Shown here: one piece after another, positions 1-8,865 of the stretch
How the letters are laid out: every line of letters starts with the position of its first letter
Position numbering within the stretch: the stretch's first letter is position 1
Assembly (NCBI RefSeq): GCF_902826655.1
Contig: NZ_CADEFR010000003.1
Location: 62,001 to 126,000 of the forward strand
Origin: an uncultured Methylibium sp.
Lineage (GTDB): Bacteria; Pseudomonadota; Gammaproteobacteria; Burkholderiales; Burkholderiaceae_C
Length of the DNA stretch: 64,000 nt
Reading direction: 5' to 3'
Notes under the pieces: generated by a model
What the model saw: the letters and a program-made list of their open reading frames with translations, nothing else
Told to the model about the DNA's origin: nothing
Databases searched by the model: none
Position numbers and translations under genes: made by a program

Positions 1-651
1 GATCAGGCTGAAGGCCCAGCCGTCCTTCTCGAACAGGCAGGCGACGTGCTCGCGCAGCGTCTGGTGCTCGCGGTCCGGCGGCTCCTTGGCGCAGAACCAC
101 ATCACCGCCATCGGCAGCAGCATGGTGCCGGCGGCCAGGCCGTAGACCGTCTGCCAGCCGAAGGCCTGCGCCAGCGGCGGCGCGAACAGCACCGCCAGCA
201 CGGTGCCCGAGTTGCCGGCGCCCGCGATGCCCATCGCCAGGCCCTTGTACCGGGGCGGATACCAGCCGCTGCCCAGGCTCAGCGCGACGCCGAAGCTCGC
301 GCCGGCGATGCCCAGCAGCACGCCCATCGCCAGCACGCTGTCGTAGCTGTCGACGAACGTGAAGCCGAAGGCCAGCGCCGCGATGATCAGCGCCATCTCG
401 ACCATGGCGGCGTTCTTGCGGCCGATGTACTGCGACAGCACGCCCAGCGGAAAGCGCATCAGCGCGCCGGCCAGGATCGGCACCGAGATCATGAAGCCCT
501 TCTGCGCGGCGTCGAGGCCGTAGGTCTCGCTGATGAAGGGCGCCATCGCGCCGTTCAGCACCCAGATCGCGAAGCAGAAGTCGAAATAGAGGAAGGCGGC
601 GAACAGCGTCGGCCAGTGGCCGGCGCGTGCGAAGCTGCTGAACTTGGACAT
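1..651 (-). CDS. narK: NarK-type nitrate/nitrite MFS transporter (C-terminus outside window)
   Basis: The first 217 residues of a major facilitator superfamily protein are present and the frame is still open at base 1, so the C-terminal half lies outside the window. The N-terminal half has about six hydrophobic segments. Loop 2-3 has an MFS-like pattern (RFPLGVLSQYIGRK), and the Gly-rich helix 5 pattern GIAGAGNSGT is typical of the nitrate/nitrite porter (NNP) family. Such proteins import nitrate or exchange it for nitrite across the inner membrane. The gene is divergent from an ANTAR-domain regulator with nitrate P-box motifs, which supports a nitrate substrate. The ATG at 651 begins MSKFSSF and matches the start position usual in the family. 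Nitrate versus nitrite specificity cannot be read here. Confidence 0.88.
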   Translation of the reverse strand, partial: MSKFSSFARAGHWPTLFAAFLYFDFCFAIWVLNGAMAPFISETYGLDAAQKGFMISVPILAGALMRFPLGVLSQYIGRKNAAMVEMALIIAALAFGFTFVDSYDSVLAMGVLLGIAGASFGVALSLGSGWYPPRYKGLAMGIAGAGNSGTVLAVLFAPPLAQAFGWQTVYGLAAGTMLLPMAVMWFCAKEPPDREHQTLREHVACLFEKDGWAFSLI

Positions 652-851
652 GGCATCCCGTGGGCGCTGCGCCGCGGCCCGAAGGCGCGGCAGGGAGGCA
701 CATCCGGCGCACGTCGGCGTGCGCCCGGCCGGCGGTGCGGTTCGCCCGGCCCGGGTGCATCGTCACACCCGATGCGCGAGCGGTCGCAACATGCGTGCCA
801 GCGAGGGGACAATGGCTTGGTCCGTGCTATTGGTTGCCAAAGCGCCTGCCC
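652..851. promoter_or_regulatory. Divergent narK/ANTAR-regulator intergenic region with two leader hairpins
   Basis: On the narK (minus) strand the leader can form a hairpin at 775-757 (6-bp stem, 7-nt loop) and a second at 725-706 (7-bp stem, 6-nt loop GCCGAC). A further GC-rich stem with a UUCG loop lies near 690-672. Two successive small hairpins before a nitrate gene resemble the RNA target of ANTAR antiterminators such as NasR. However, the canonical hexaloop with A at position 1 is not met, and I see no U-run terminator. Function is inference. Confidence 0.35.
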
Positions 852-2126
852 ATGTCCATCACCGTGCTCCCCGTCGTTTCGGACGCCTCGGCACCGCCGC
901 TGGCCGACGACCTGCGGGCTGCGGGGCTGCAAGCGCTGCCCGTGTCGCAGTGCAGCATGATGGTGCGCGATGCACTGCGGCTGAGCCCCGACGTGGTGGT
1001 CTGCTGGGAACCCCGGCCCGGCCCGGCGCTGACCGCGGCACTGGAGGCGCTGGCCGCGACCCAGCCGCTGCCGGTCGTCGTCTTCACGCAGGACAGCTCG
1101 GTCGAGGCGGCCGAGCGTGCGCTGCGTGCCGGCGTGCACGAGTGGGTGGCGCAGGGCTATGCGCGCGAGCGGCTGCGCGCGGTCGTGCAGCTCGCGCAGC
1201 TGCGCTTCGCGCGCGATCGCGAGCGCCAGGCGGCGCTCGACGTCCTGAGCCAGCGGCTCGAGGAACGCAAGCTCGTCGACCGCGCCAAGGGCATCCTGAT
1301 GCGGGCCGGGCAGATCAGCGAGGACGAGGCCTTCCGCGTGCTGCGCACGGCGTCGATGCATGCCAACCAGCGCGTCGGCCAGGTCTCGCGGCAGGTCATC
1401 GACAGCGCGCTGTACGGCGAGGCGGTCAACCGTGCCGGCCAGCTGCGCATGCTGTCGCAGCGCGTGGTGATGCTGCGCGCGCTGGTCGTCGCCGACGTCG
1501 ATGCAGCAGCGGCGCATTCGCTGCTGGCCGTCGCGGCCGCGCGCGCCGAGGCCAACCTGGCGGCGCTGGACCGGCTGCTGTCGCGCGCGACCTTCGGCGA
1601 CCTGCTGGGCGCGCTGAAGGACGCCTGGCAGGCGCTGGCCGCTGCCGTCGCGCCGGCCTCGACGCGCGCCGACCTGCCGACGCTGGACGCGCTGGCCGAG
1701 CGCGGCCTCGAGCGCGCCGACCAGCTGGTGGCCGCGCTCGAGGCCGCCGGCCTCGGCGGCACGCTGCACGTCATCAACCTCTGCGGACGCCAGCGCATGC
1801 GCGGCCAGCGCCTCGCCAAGCAGGTGCTGCTGGGCGAGCTGCTCGAAGGCGAGCCGGCCGCGCAGGCCCGTGCGGCGGCCGAGCAGACGGCGCTGGAGTT
1901 CGAGCGCGCGCTGGACGGCCTGCGCGCCCTGCCGCTGGGCACGCCGGAGATCGTCGCGACCCTGGACCACGCGTCGCGCGACTGGGCCGCACTGCTCGAA
2001 GGGCGTCGCCGCCTCCGGCAGGCCGAGGGCCGACGCCTGCTGGCCGCCAGCAGCGAGGCGCTGCTCGAGCGCTTCGAGGACCTGACCGAGCGCTACGAGC
2101 GCAGCATGCAGCTGCTGATCGGCTGA
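852..2126 (+). CDS. Nitrate-responsive ANTAR antiterminator with pseudo-receiver and P-box sensor domain
   Basis: This 424-residue protein has three parts. Residues 1-115 are a receiver-like fold (NasT type) in which the phospho-acceptor Asp appears to be replaced by Trp52. Residues about 130-185 are an ANTAR RNA-binding domain (LVDRAKGILM followed by EDEAFRVLR). The rest is a long helical region with two P-box-like motifs, NRAGQLRMLSQR near 193-204 and NLCGRQRMRGQR near 309-320. These resemble the nitrate-binding P-box of NarX and the PilJ-type sensor family. ANTAR proteins bind twin hairpins in leader RNA to prevent termination. Divergence from narK suggests it controls nitrate uptake or respiration. 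Sensing nitrate directly, as NasR does, rather than by phosphorylation is inferred from the missing Asp and the P-boxes. Confidence 0.85.
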   Translation: MSITVLPVVSDASAPPLADDLRAAGLQALPVSQCSMMVRDALRLSPDVVVCWEPRPGPALTAALEALAATQPLPVVVFTQDSSVEAAERALRAGVHEWVAQGYARERLRAVVQLAQLRFARDRERQAALDVLSQRLEERKLVDRAKGILMRAGQISEDEAFRVLRTASMHANQRVGQVSRQVIDSALYGEAVNRAGQLRMLSQRVVMLRALVVADVDAAAAHSLLAVAAARAEANLAALDRLLSRATFGDLLGALKDAWQALAAAVAPASTRADLPTLDALAERGLERADQLVAALEAAGLGGTLHVINLCGRQRMRGQRLAKQVLLGELLEGEPAAQARAAAEQTALEFERALDGLRALPLGTPEIVATLDHASRDWAALLEGRRRLRQAEGRRLLAASSEALLERFEDLTERYERSMQLLIG

Positions 2127-2231
2127 GGCTGCCGGCCGCGCGCCGGGCCTTCAAGCTGGGGATGCGCGCATCGATGGCAGGGCTATGATTCCCGGGCCCC
2201 CTTCGGCGCAGTTCGGCCTCGGGGTCCCACC

Positions 2232-3236
2232 ATGTCCGACCCCCGCGTTCCGCATCCGCCGCTGCCGGCCGGCCTGTCGCAGGGTCTGGCCGAGGCGCTC
2301 GACAGCCTGGGCCTGGCCTGGTGGGTCAAGGACGCCGACGGCCGCTACCTCCACCTCAGCCCGGTCGGGCATGTGCTGCTCGGCGCGACGGCCGGCGGGG
2401 CCAGCGGCAAGACCGACGCCGAGCTGCTGCCGCACGCGGTGGCCAGCGCGCTGCGCGCCGCCGATCAGGGCGCGATGCAACAGCCTGCCGCCAGCCTGGC
2501 CGAGCACCAGGTCGACCTGGGCGGGCAGCGCCGCGAGCTGTCCGCGGTGCGCGTGCCGCTCGCCGCGCAGGCCGACGGCAGCCGTCCCTTGCTGGGCGTG
2601 TGGCTCGACACCAGCGTGCTGCGCCGGCGCGAGGCCGAACTGCGCGACGCGCTCCAGCAGCTCGAGACCCAGCAGCGCGCCGTCGAATCCCTGCGCGGCG
2701 AGGTCGAGGGCCGCGCGCCGCGCGAGAGCGCCACGCGCCTGGTGCAGCGCGATCAGTTCTGGGACCAGCTCGGCCGCGAGATCGACCTGTCGATGCGCGA
2801 GCACCGCGAGTTCGCGATCGTCTACGTGACCGTCGATGCCGCGCCCGAGGGCAGCCCGCCGCACGACGCCGACGGCCGGGCGCGCGTGCTCGAGGCCTTG
2901 GGCGGCCTGCTGCGCGGCAACACCCGCGCGATGGACGCGCCGAGCCGGCTCGAGGGCGAACGCTTCGCGGTGCTGCTGTCGGGCGTCGGGCTCGCCACGG
3001 CGCACGCCCGCATGGAAGGCCTGCGGCGCCAGTGCGCGACCCAGCTCGTCGCGCGCGGCGGCGATGCGCTGCGCTTCACCGTGTCGATGGGCGTGGCCAG
3101 CTTCCCGCACACGGCGCAGACCCAGGCCGGCCTGCTGCAGGCCGCCGAGGGCGCGCTGCAGCAGGCGCAGCAGCGCGGCGGCAACCACGTGGCGCTGGCG
3201 AGCATCGCCTTCGGCGCGGCGCAGCCGAAGGCCTGA
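2232..3236 (+). CDS. PAS domain protein with degenerate GGDEF domain
   Basis: The 334-residue protein begins with a PAS-like domain (about residues 15-130, with WWVKDADGRYLHLS). A short coiled segment (130-165) follows, then a GGDEF-fold domain (170-325). The signature site reads EGERF at 241-245 instead of GGDEF, so the Gly and Asp/Glu needed for GTP and metal binding are altered. Diguanylate cyclase activity is therefore unlikely, and a GTP- or c-di-GMP-sensing or partner-binding role is more plausible. There is no EAL domain and no membrane segment, so it is probably cytoplasmic. It follows the ANTAR regulator by about 105 bases on the same strand and may be co-transcribed. Confidence 0.75.
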   Translation: MSDPRVPHPPLPAGLSQGLAEALDSLGLAWWVKDADGRYLHLSPVGHVLLGATAGGASGKTDAELLPHAVASALRAADQGAMQQPAASLAEHQVDLGGQRRELSAVRVPLAAQADGSRPLLGVWLDTSVLRRREAELRDALQQLETQQRAVESLRGEVEGRAPRESATRLVQRDQFWDQLGREIDLSMREHREFAIVYVTVDAAPEGSPPHDADGRARVLEALGGLLRGNTRAMDAPSRLEGERFAVLLSGVGLATAHARMEGLRRQCATQLVARGGDALRFTVSMGVASFPHTAQTQAGLLQAAEGALQQAQQRGGNHVALASIAFGAAQPKA

Positions 3237-3244
3237 CTCGTCGT

Positions 3245-4054
3245 TCAGCGCAGCGCGCGCACGAGCATGAAGGCCGCGATGCCGTACAACAGCACGGCGA
3301 AGGCCCGCTTGAGCTGCCGGGTGTCCAGGCGATGCGCCGCGCGGGCGCCCCAGGGCGCCGCCAGCACGCTGGCCACCGACAGCACCGCCAGCGCCGGCAG
3401 GTAGATGTAGCCCAGCGTGCCGGGCGGCAGTCCGCTCGCCGACCAGCCGGCCTGCACATAGCCCAGGGTGCCGGCCAGGGCCACCGGCAGGCCGACCGCG
3501 GCCGAGGTGCCGACCGCGTGGTGCATGGGGACGCGATGCGCGCTGAGGAAGGGCACGGTGAGGAAGGCCCCACCGGCGCCGACCATCGAGGCCACGAAGC
3601 CGATGACGCCGCCGAAAGCACCCACGGCCCACCGACCGGGCAGCTCGCGTGTGCCCTCGCGACCGCCGCCGCGCAGCATGTTGGTCGCCATCACCAGGAT
3701 GAAGCCGCCGAACACCAGGCTCAGCAGCGCGCCCGGCAGGCGGCTCGCGACCTGGGCGCCGAGGATGGAGCCGACCACGATGCCCGGCGACAGCGCGACG
3801 ACCAGCGGCCAGCGCACCGCGCCGCGCTGGTGATGCGCCCGCAGCGAGGAGATCGAGGTGAAGCAGATCATCGCCAGCGAGGTCGCGATGGCGACCTGCA
3901 GCACCTGCGAGGCCGGGAAGCCGCGTGCCTCGAGCAGCAGCGCGGTGAAGGGCACCAGGATCATGCCGCCGCCGACGCCCAGCATGCCGGCCAGGAAGCC
4001 GCCGATGCCGCCGAGCAGCAGCAGCTCGGCGACCAGCGCAACGTCCAGCATCAT
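3245..4054 (-). CDS. TSUP family (TauE/SafE) anion permease
   Basis: A 269-residue membrane protein has about eight hydrophobic segments in the two-repeat pattern of TauE/SafE permeases. The Gly-rich first helix reads GMLGVGGGMILVP, and the second repeat carries SMVGAGGAFLTVP. These proteins export or import small sulfur- or carbon-containing anions such as sulfite, sulfoacetate or lactate; the substrate cannot be told from sequence. Two adjacent ATGs (4054 and 4051) are possible starts, and the frame further upstream (to 4084) adds only a short Arg-rich stretch unlike the family. It converges on the GGDEF protein gene with only a few bases between stops. Confidence 0.85.
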   Translation of the reverse strand: MMLDVALVAELLLLGGIGGFLAGMLGVGGGMILVPFTALLLEARGFPASQVLQVAIATSLAMICFTSISSLRAHHQRGAVRWPLVVALSPGIVVGSILGAQVASRLPGALLSLVFGGFILVMATNMLRGGGREGTRELPGRWAVGAFGGVIGFVASMVGAGGAFLTVPFLSAHRVPMHHAVGTSAAVGLPVALAGTLGYVQAGWSASGLPPGTLGYIYLPALAVLSVASVLAAPWGARAAHRLDTRQLKRAFAVLLYGIAAFMLVRALR

Positions 4055-4142
4055 GGAGCCCCCCGTGCGCCGACTACGTCGCACGACCCCCCGCGGGGGT
4101 GCGGGCCGGCTCGGGAGCGGCCCAGCGCTCGGCCCGCGCGGC

Positions 4143-4607
<465 letters not shown>

Positions 4608-4891
4608 CGGCAGGGGGCGTGGGTCGCGGGAGGCGAGCGCAGCGGGACAAGGTGTCCGCCGCGAGCCGAGAGCCGCATTCCTGAACCGGAGTTCAGGTGG
4701 GCGAGGTCAGCGAAGCTTCGGGTTCATCTGACGCGAGACGATCACGCCCGCATCGCGATGTTCCAAGCCCTTGCTCGTAAGAGCATCGGTTCAAGGAAAT
4801 ATAAGACTCCCGCGAACACGACGGACGAAACGAGTGTACGCCCGGGTTCTCAACTATCGTTTGACAGCACGGTCATGACCTACTGGCGTTG
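4608..4891. other. Gene-poor spacer at edge of the Rhs island
   Basis: I see no convincing gene here. The GC content falls from about 4700 onward, marking entry to the Rhs island. A small perfect hairpin lies at 4681-4696 (CTGAAC stem, CGGA loop). It could be a weak terminator for the small membrane gene that ends at 4892 or for transcripts coming the other way. No transposase or tRNA is visible. Confidence 0.4.
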
Positions 4892-5170
4892 TCAATGCCC
4901 GCTTGGCTTGTCGCGGACCCGGGATCCAGTTCTCCCAGCTGCTGCCTGCTTCTGAGCAAAGATCTCGCGGAAGACGAGCTTCCACATGACGGTCGCCCAA
5001 ACGTAGGCGGCAATCGCTGCACCAGGAATCACCAGCAGCCAAGCAGCGTCGTAGTCGCTAAAGACCCAAGCACCGATCGCTGCAGCAGGGATGCCGAATC
5101 CTACGAGCGAGGCCCTTCGGAACCCCTGTTCAGTCGATATGTAGTCACCAAGTCGTGTCAGCGCGCCCAT
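4892..5170 (-). CDS. Small membrane protein, candidate immunity protein for the displaced Rhs tip
   Basis: A 92-residue protein with two hydrophobic stretches (about residues 20-35 and 40-65) ends in a charged tail. The ATG at 5170 is chosen because AAGGA sits nine bases upstream, overlapping the stop codon of the preceding Rhs fragment. An upstream TTG at 5179 is possible but lacks a ribosome site. I do not recognise the family. Its position directly downstream of a Rhs C-terminal tip, its small size and its lower GC are what is expected of a Rhs immunity gene. A membrane location would fit a glycine-rich, membrane-acting toxin tip. This role is inference. Confidence 0.55.
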   Translation of the reverse strand: MGALTRLGDYISTEQGFRRASLVGFGIPAAAIGAWVFSDYDAAWLLVIPGAAIAAYVWATVMWKLVFREIFAQKQAAAGRTGSRVRDKPSGH

Positions 5171-5182
5171 GAGTTGCAATCC

Positions 5183-6409
5183 TTATGGACAGCTGGCGCC
5201 GGATCTAGGCACTGGATTGCCCGCCCGTGATCGCGTTACTGGGCCTGTGCCGAACCGATTGGCGACGTAGATGCTGCCGAGGGCAACTCCGCTGACGATG
5301 CCTCCCGTGGCAGCTCCGACCGTGGTGCCGACAACCGCTCCGCTGAACGTCGCATCAGCAACCGCAAGTCCACCAATCGCTCCCAGATGTGCGCCTTCCA
5401 AAGCACCGGCCGCAGCTCCGAAGAGCGCCCCGTTCACAGCGCCCACGCCGCCTCCGATGGCCATGCTCTTGCTGATGATGTCACCGGCCTGCGCCTGCGT
5501 CGGCACCTTTGGTGAGGAGCCTCCGGCCGCCGAGCAGCCGCACCTTCCGCCGCCAGCCGAACCCCCACCACCCGAGCCCATTAGCCCCGTGTGGTCGATG
5601 AAGCTCACTGGATTTCCTACAACGTAGCTGTACGTATTGATCCCGCCTTGAAGCCCGATGGGATCCGACTGCGTGTACTGCCCGGTGGAGGCGTCGTAGT
5701 AGCGGTTCCAGTTGTAGTACAGCCCGCTCTCGGCGTCGAAGTACTGCCCCGGAAACCCCACGTTCAGCCCGCCGATCGCATCGACCGACACGCTGCGGTC
5801 GAAGGCTGCGTTGGCGGCGCGCCAGGCCACCTGGGCGCTGCCGTTGCTCAGCACCTCGGGGCGCCCCAGGTGATCGTTGTGGCTGGCGTACACGGTGCCC
5901 GAGCGTACGACACCGAGCAGCTGGCCGGCCAGCCACAGGTAGGCCGTGGGTTGCGGCCCGTCCTCGTACAGCAACTCACCCGAAGGCCCGTACACGAAGC
6001 GCCGGGTCGTACCGCCGGCAGCCTTGTAGGCCCGCTGGTTCAGGGCATTGCTGCGGTAGTCGCCGACGAGGCTGCCGTTGACGTTGACCGCGGCCAGGCG
6101 GTTGAAGGCGTCGTAGCCGTAGCCGCGCGTGCCGTCGTGGCGCGACTCGTTGTACAGGTTGCCGACCGCGTCGTAGCCCAGGTTGCGCCACTGGCCGGCG
6201 CCGCTCCAGGCGGCCAGGCGGTTGGCCGAGGGGTGCAGCGCGTAGCTGTACGTCTGCCCCTGGCGCGTATGGGCGGTGCGGTTGAACGTCGTGTCCCAGC
6301 CGAAGCCCTGTGCGTCGCCGCTGCGCGAGACCGAACTCAAGCGGTCGTTCGCGTCGTAGCCGAAGCTCGCGTTCAGCGCCGGGACCACGCCATCCGTCAG
6401 CGAGGCCAT
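5183..6409 (-). CDS. Displaced Rhs core fragment with glycine-rich C-terminal tip
   Basis: The frame encodes 408 residues. About the first 260 are YD-repeat Rhs core ending in the conserved RHS boundary ([17 protein letters not shown]), and the last 130 are a variable tip. The tip starts with a Gly/Ser/Cys-rich linker. It then has alternating Gly/Ala hydrophobic segments that resemble glycine-zipper membrane inserters. The core is identical to that of the Rhs copy at 7176-8777 (see the repeat entries) and has no N-terminal part, no signal and no proper start context. The core homology runs back to 6469, 60 bases before the first ATG. This is the classic layout of an orphan rhs-CT module left behind when a new tip recombines in. 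It is probably silent unless recombined onto the main gene. Confidence 0.75.
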   Translation of the reverse strand: MASLTDGVVPALNASFGYDANDRLSSVSRSGDAQGFGWDTTFNRTAHTRQGQTYSYALHPSANRLAAWSGAGQWRNLGYDAVGNLYNESRHDGTRGYGYDAFNRLAAVNVNGSLVGDYRSNALNQRAYKAAGGTTRRFVYGPSGELLYEDGPQPTAYLWLAGQLLGVVRSGTVYASHNDHLGRPEVLSNGSAQVAWRAANAAFDRSVSVDAIGGLNVGFPGQYFDAESGLYYNWNRYYDASTGQYTQSDPIGLQGGINTYSYVVGNPVSFIDHTGLMGSGGGGSAGGGRCGCSAAGGSSPKVPTQAQAGDIISKSMAIGGGVGAVNGALFGAAAGALEGAHLGAIGGLAVADATFSGAVVGTTVGAATGGIVSGVALGSIYVANRFGTGPVTRSRAGNPVPRSGASCP

Positions 6410-6469
6410 CGTGTCGGTGTTGTGGTAGCCGTAGGTCAGGTTCTGGATGCCTGGGCTGCTGAGCTGCGT
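5673..6469. repeat. 797-bp direct repeat, copy 1 (Rhs core)
   Basis: This stretch matches 7591-8387 at a constant offset of 1918 bases, with no indel seen. The encoded proteins are identical across it. The downstream flank (tip side) stays partly similar for about 30 more bases and then diverges completely. The upstream flank switches abruptly at 6470 to unrelated sequence. It is a recent duplication or gene-conversion tract. Confidence 0.93.
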
Positions 6470-6540
6470 CGGCGCGCAGCCGCGCGATCTCCATCTGCTC
6501 GGGGCTCACTGGGTCGCTGCCCAGCCGCCAGCCGTAGATC
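6470..6540 (-). mobile_element. Short relic resembling an IS3-family transposase orfA
   Basis: Read on the minus strand, this 71-base piece encodes [20 protein letters not shown]. Its second half resembles the C-terminal region of IS3-family OrfA proteins, which commonly read SPEQxEIxRLR. It abuts the broken upstream end of the displaced Rhs core. Only about 25 codons remain and there are no terminal repeats, so it is a scrap rather than an element. The match is short and the identification tentative. Confidence 0.45.
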
Positions 6541-6548
6541 AGACTGCA

Positions 6549-6788
6549 TTACGCATCCGTCTCGGAATCTGATCTATTGAACACGCCGTACAGACGAAAA
6601 ATGGGCAACAGCACCACGATGACTACTACAAGTCCGACGAGCCATCCGCCAAGGTGCTCGATGACAACCGCCCACTCGGGATAAGTGCTGGCTAGCCAGT
6701 CAAGACCAAGTCGTCCTGCCTTGGCGATACCGAACGCCACGGCAACCAGCCCTATGGTGCCCAGAAGTCGAAATTGATCGCATCTCAC
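6549..6788 (-). CDS. Small two-segment membrane protein in the Rhs island
   Basis: A GTG at 6788 overlaps the TAG stop of the preceding gene (TAGTG), which suggests translational coupling and gives a 79-residue product. An ATG at 6854 would lengthen it by 22 residues but overlaps the upstream gene by 67 bases. The protein has two hydrophobic segments (about residues 8-25 and 45-65) and an acidic C-terminus. I do not recognise the family. Together with its neighbour it lies immediately after the Rhs tip at 7176 and is a candidate immunity or accessory protein. GC and codon use are lower than in the chromosomal genes around the island. Confidence 0.5.
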   Translation of the reverse strand: MRCDQFRLLGTIGLVAVAFGIAKAGRLGLDWLASTYPEWAVVIEHLGGWLVGLVVVIVVLLPIFRLYGVFNRSDSETDA

Positions 6789-7162
6789 TAAGTTCGACTC
6801 CTGCGTCGACCCACGATGAGTAGAGTTGAGGAAATCGCGAACATCAAGGTCCAAAGTGATGCATCAACAAGCTCCCAGCGCAGGGTCTGCGATGCGAGCT
6901 TGGCAATCGAATCGTGAACCACCCTGAGCTGCTCAGACTCGTCCTCAACAGACCTAAGGAGCACGCCGTCCACTTTCGTCGTCGCCAATCCAGACTTGAC
7001 CATCAGCACGAATGAGTCCTCAAGACTTCGCTTCGACTGGAGTGATTCGCTCAAGGCTACGAGCGTGAAGTAGCGTTGTGTCGCGGAGATCGCACCAACT
7101 GTCGAAATGACGACCAGCAGCACAACTGCAAGCCTGAAAACTGAGTCGGGGAGCATCTTCAT
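6788..7162 (-). CDS. Membrane protein downstream of Rhs tip, candidate immunity protein
   Basis: A 124-residue protein starts 13 bases after the Rhs stop codon, with ATGs at 7162 and 7156 both possible. It has an N-terminal transmembrane segment (about residues 8-28), a roughly 65-residue charged periplasmic-type region, and a C-terminal transmembrane segment ending in RRRSRT. This two-helix layout with an external loop suits a periplasm-facing sensor or immunity protein. I find no motif that names a family. Tight spacing to the Rhs gene and overlap with the next small membrane gene suggest a rhs-immunity operon. Function is inferred from position only. Confidence 0.55.
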   Translation of the reverse strand: MKMLPDSVFRLAVVLLVVISTVGAISATQRYFTLVALSESLQSKRSLEDSFVLMVKSGLATTKVDGVLLRSVEDESEQLRVVHDSIAKLASQTLRWELVDASLWTLMFAISSTLLIVGRRRSRT

Positions 7163-7175
7163 CGCGGTAGGTCTC

Positions 7176-8777
7176 TTATGGCACTGGCAGGACCAGCAGC
7201 AATGCGCACGCACCTTCCCATACAAGTCCTTCCGCGAGCTGTTGGAGTCCGAAGTTGCCAGCGTCAGTTGCAGCAGTTGTCGATCGAGCCAGTTGGCTCG
7301 CGAGGTTCTTCCGTATGCCGTCAAGCTCCTGTAGCCGGCTTGTATCGCTGCTTGGACAAGCCGCGATCTCCTTGTTGACCTTGTCGAGTAGATCTCGCGT
7401 AGCCCTTGTTCCTTCGGTTAGCGATTGAACGTTGCTGCGAAAGTCAACGACTTGCTTAGTTGCGTTGATGACCGAGCAAGCGACGAAGCTAACTGGTCCG
7501 AGACCATTCCGGTCTGTGTTCGAAACTGGATTCCCACCCACATACGCATACGTATTGATCCCGCCCGCGAGCCCGATGGGATCGGATTGGGTGTACTGCC
7601 CGGTGGAGGCGTCGTAGTAGCGGTTCCAGTTGTAGTACAGCCCGCTCTCGGCGTCGAAGTACTGCCCCGGAAACCCCACGTTCAGCCCGCCGATCGCATC
7701 GACCGACACGCTGCGGTCGAAGGCTGCGTTGGCGGCGCGCCAGGCCACCTGGGCGCTGCCGTTGCTCAGCACCTCGGGGCGCCCCAGGTGATCGTTGTGG
7801 CTGGCGTACACGGTGCCCGAGCGTACGACACCGAGCAGCTGGCCGGCCAGCCACAGGTAGGCCGTGGGTTGCGGCCCGTCCTCGTACAGCAACTCACCCG
7901 AAGGCCCGTACACGAAGCGCCGGGTCGTACCGCCGGCAGCCTTGTAGGCCCGCTGGTTCAGGGCATTGCTGCGGTAGTCGCCGACGAGGCTGCCGTTGAC
8001 GTTGACCGCGGCCAGGCGGTTGAAGGCGTCGTAGCCGTAGCCGCGCGTGCCGTCGTGGCGCGACTCGTTGTACAGGTTGCCGACCGCGTCGTAGCCCAGG
8101 TTGCGCCACTGGCCGGCGCCGCTCCAGGCGGCCAGGCGGTTGGCCGAGGGGTGCAGCGCGTAGCTGTACGTCTGCCCCTGGCGCGTATGGGCGGTGCGGT
8201 TGAACGTCGTGTCCCAGCCGAAGCCCTGTGCGTCGCCGCTGCGCGAGACCGAACTCAAGCGGTCGTTCGCGTCGTAGCCGAAGCTCGCGTTCAGCGCCGG
8301 GACCACGCCATCCGTCAGCGAGGCCATCGTGTCGGTGTTGTGGTAGCCGTAGGTCAGGTTCTGGATGCCTGGGCTGCTGAGCTGCGTGAGCCTGCCGTCA
8401 GTGTCCAGCGTGGCCAGGCGGCCGACGCCGTTGCCGTAGCGCCAGGCGTAGACCCGCTCGGTGGCCGGCTGATACAGGAAGGCGTCGGCCGTGCCTCGCC
8501 AGACCCCCGAGACGAGAGCCGCCTGGGCCGACAGTCGGCCGTAGCCGTCGTAGGAGTGCCGCACGATCATCCCGCCGGGATAGTTCATGTCGTACAGGCG
8601 GCCGGCTGCGTCGTAGGTCCACGACGTGGTGTAGCCCACGCCGTAGATCGTGCTGGTCTGGCTCACCAGTTCGCCGGCGGCGCCGTAGACGTAGGTCGTC
8701 TGGCCGGTGGCGTCGTTCATCCGCGTCAACCGTCCGCGACCGTAGCTGCCTTCGTCGTAGGTGAAGCTCTCGGTCAC
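7176..8777 (-). CDS. Rhs/YD-repeat protein C-terminal portion with alternative tip (5'-truncated)
   Basis: The 533-residue frame consists of YD repeats (for example [35 protein letters not shown]). The Rhs core and the boundary motif [10 protein letters not shown] near residue 405 follow. A 125-residue tip completes it, containing a charged helical segment ([21 protein letters not shown]) and a hydrophobic end. Full Rhs proteins are usually 1300-1600 residues with N-terminal export or PAAR parts; those are missing. Rhs-like coding extends only to about 8831, where an in-frame TGA and unrelated sequence intervene. Without its N-terminus it probably cannot be exported by a type VI system. The tip family is not recognised. 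It may be a pseudogene or a reservoir of tips. Confidence 0.75.
   Translation of the reverse strand: MTESFTYDEGSYGRGRLTRMNDATGQTTYVYGAAGELVSQTSTIYGVGYTTSWTYDAAGRLYDMNYPGGMIVRHSYDGYGRLSAQAALVSGVWRGTADAFLYQPATERVYAWRYGNGVGRLATLDTDGRLTQLSSPGIQNLTYGYHNTDTMASLTDGVVPALNASFGYDANDRLSSVSRSGDAQGFGWDTTFNRTAHTRQGQTYSYALHPSANRLAAWSGAGQWRNLGYDAVGNLYNESRHDGTRGYGYDAFNRLAAVNVNGSLVGDYRSNALNQRAYKAAGGTTRRFVYGPSGELLYEDGPQPTAYLWLAGQLLGVVRSGTVYASHNDHLGRPEVLSNGSAQVAWRAANAAFDRSVSVDAIGGLNVGFPGQYFDAESGLYYNWNRYYDASTGQYTQSDPIGLAGGINTYAYVGGNPVSNTDRNGLGPVSFVACSVINATKQVVDFRSNVQSLTEGTRATRDLLDKVNKEIAACPSSDTSRLQELDGIRKNLASQLARSTTAATDAGNFGLQQLAEGLVWEGACALLLVLPVP
7591..8387. repeat. 797-bp direct repeat, copy 2 (Rhs core)
   Basis: Partner of 5673-6469, apparently identical over 797 bases at an offset of 1918. 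In this copy the Rhs coding continues uninterrupted upstream past 8387, so this is the parental copy and 5673-6469 is the displaced one. Confidence 0.93.
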
Positions 8778-8865
8778 GCCGCCCGAACTGCGCGATGTCG
8801 GCCGGCCGATCGTGTCCCAGGTGTCACTTGCTCAAGAACCAAGGGCGGGGCGCGCTCCGAATCGG

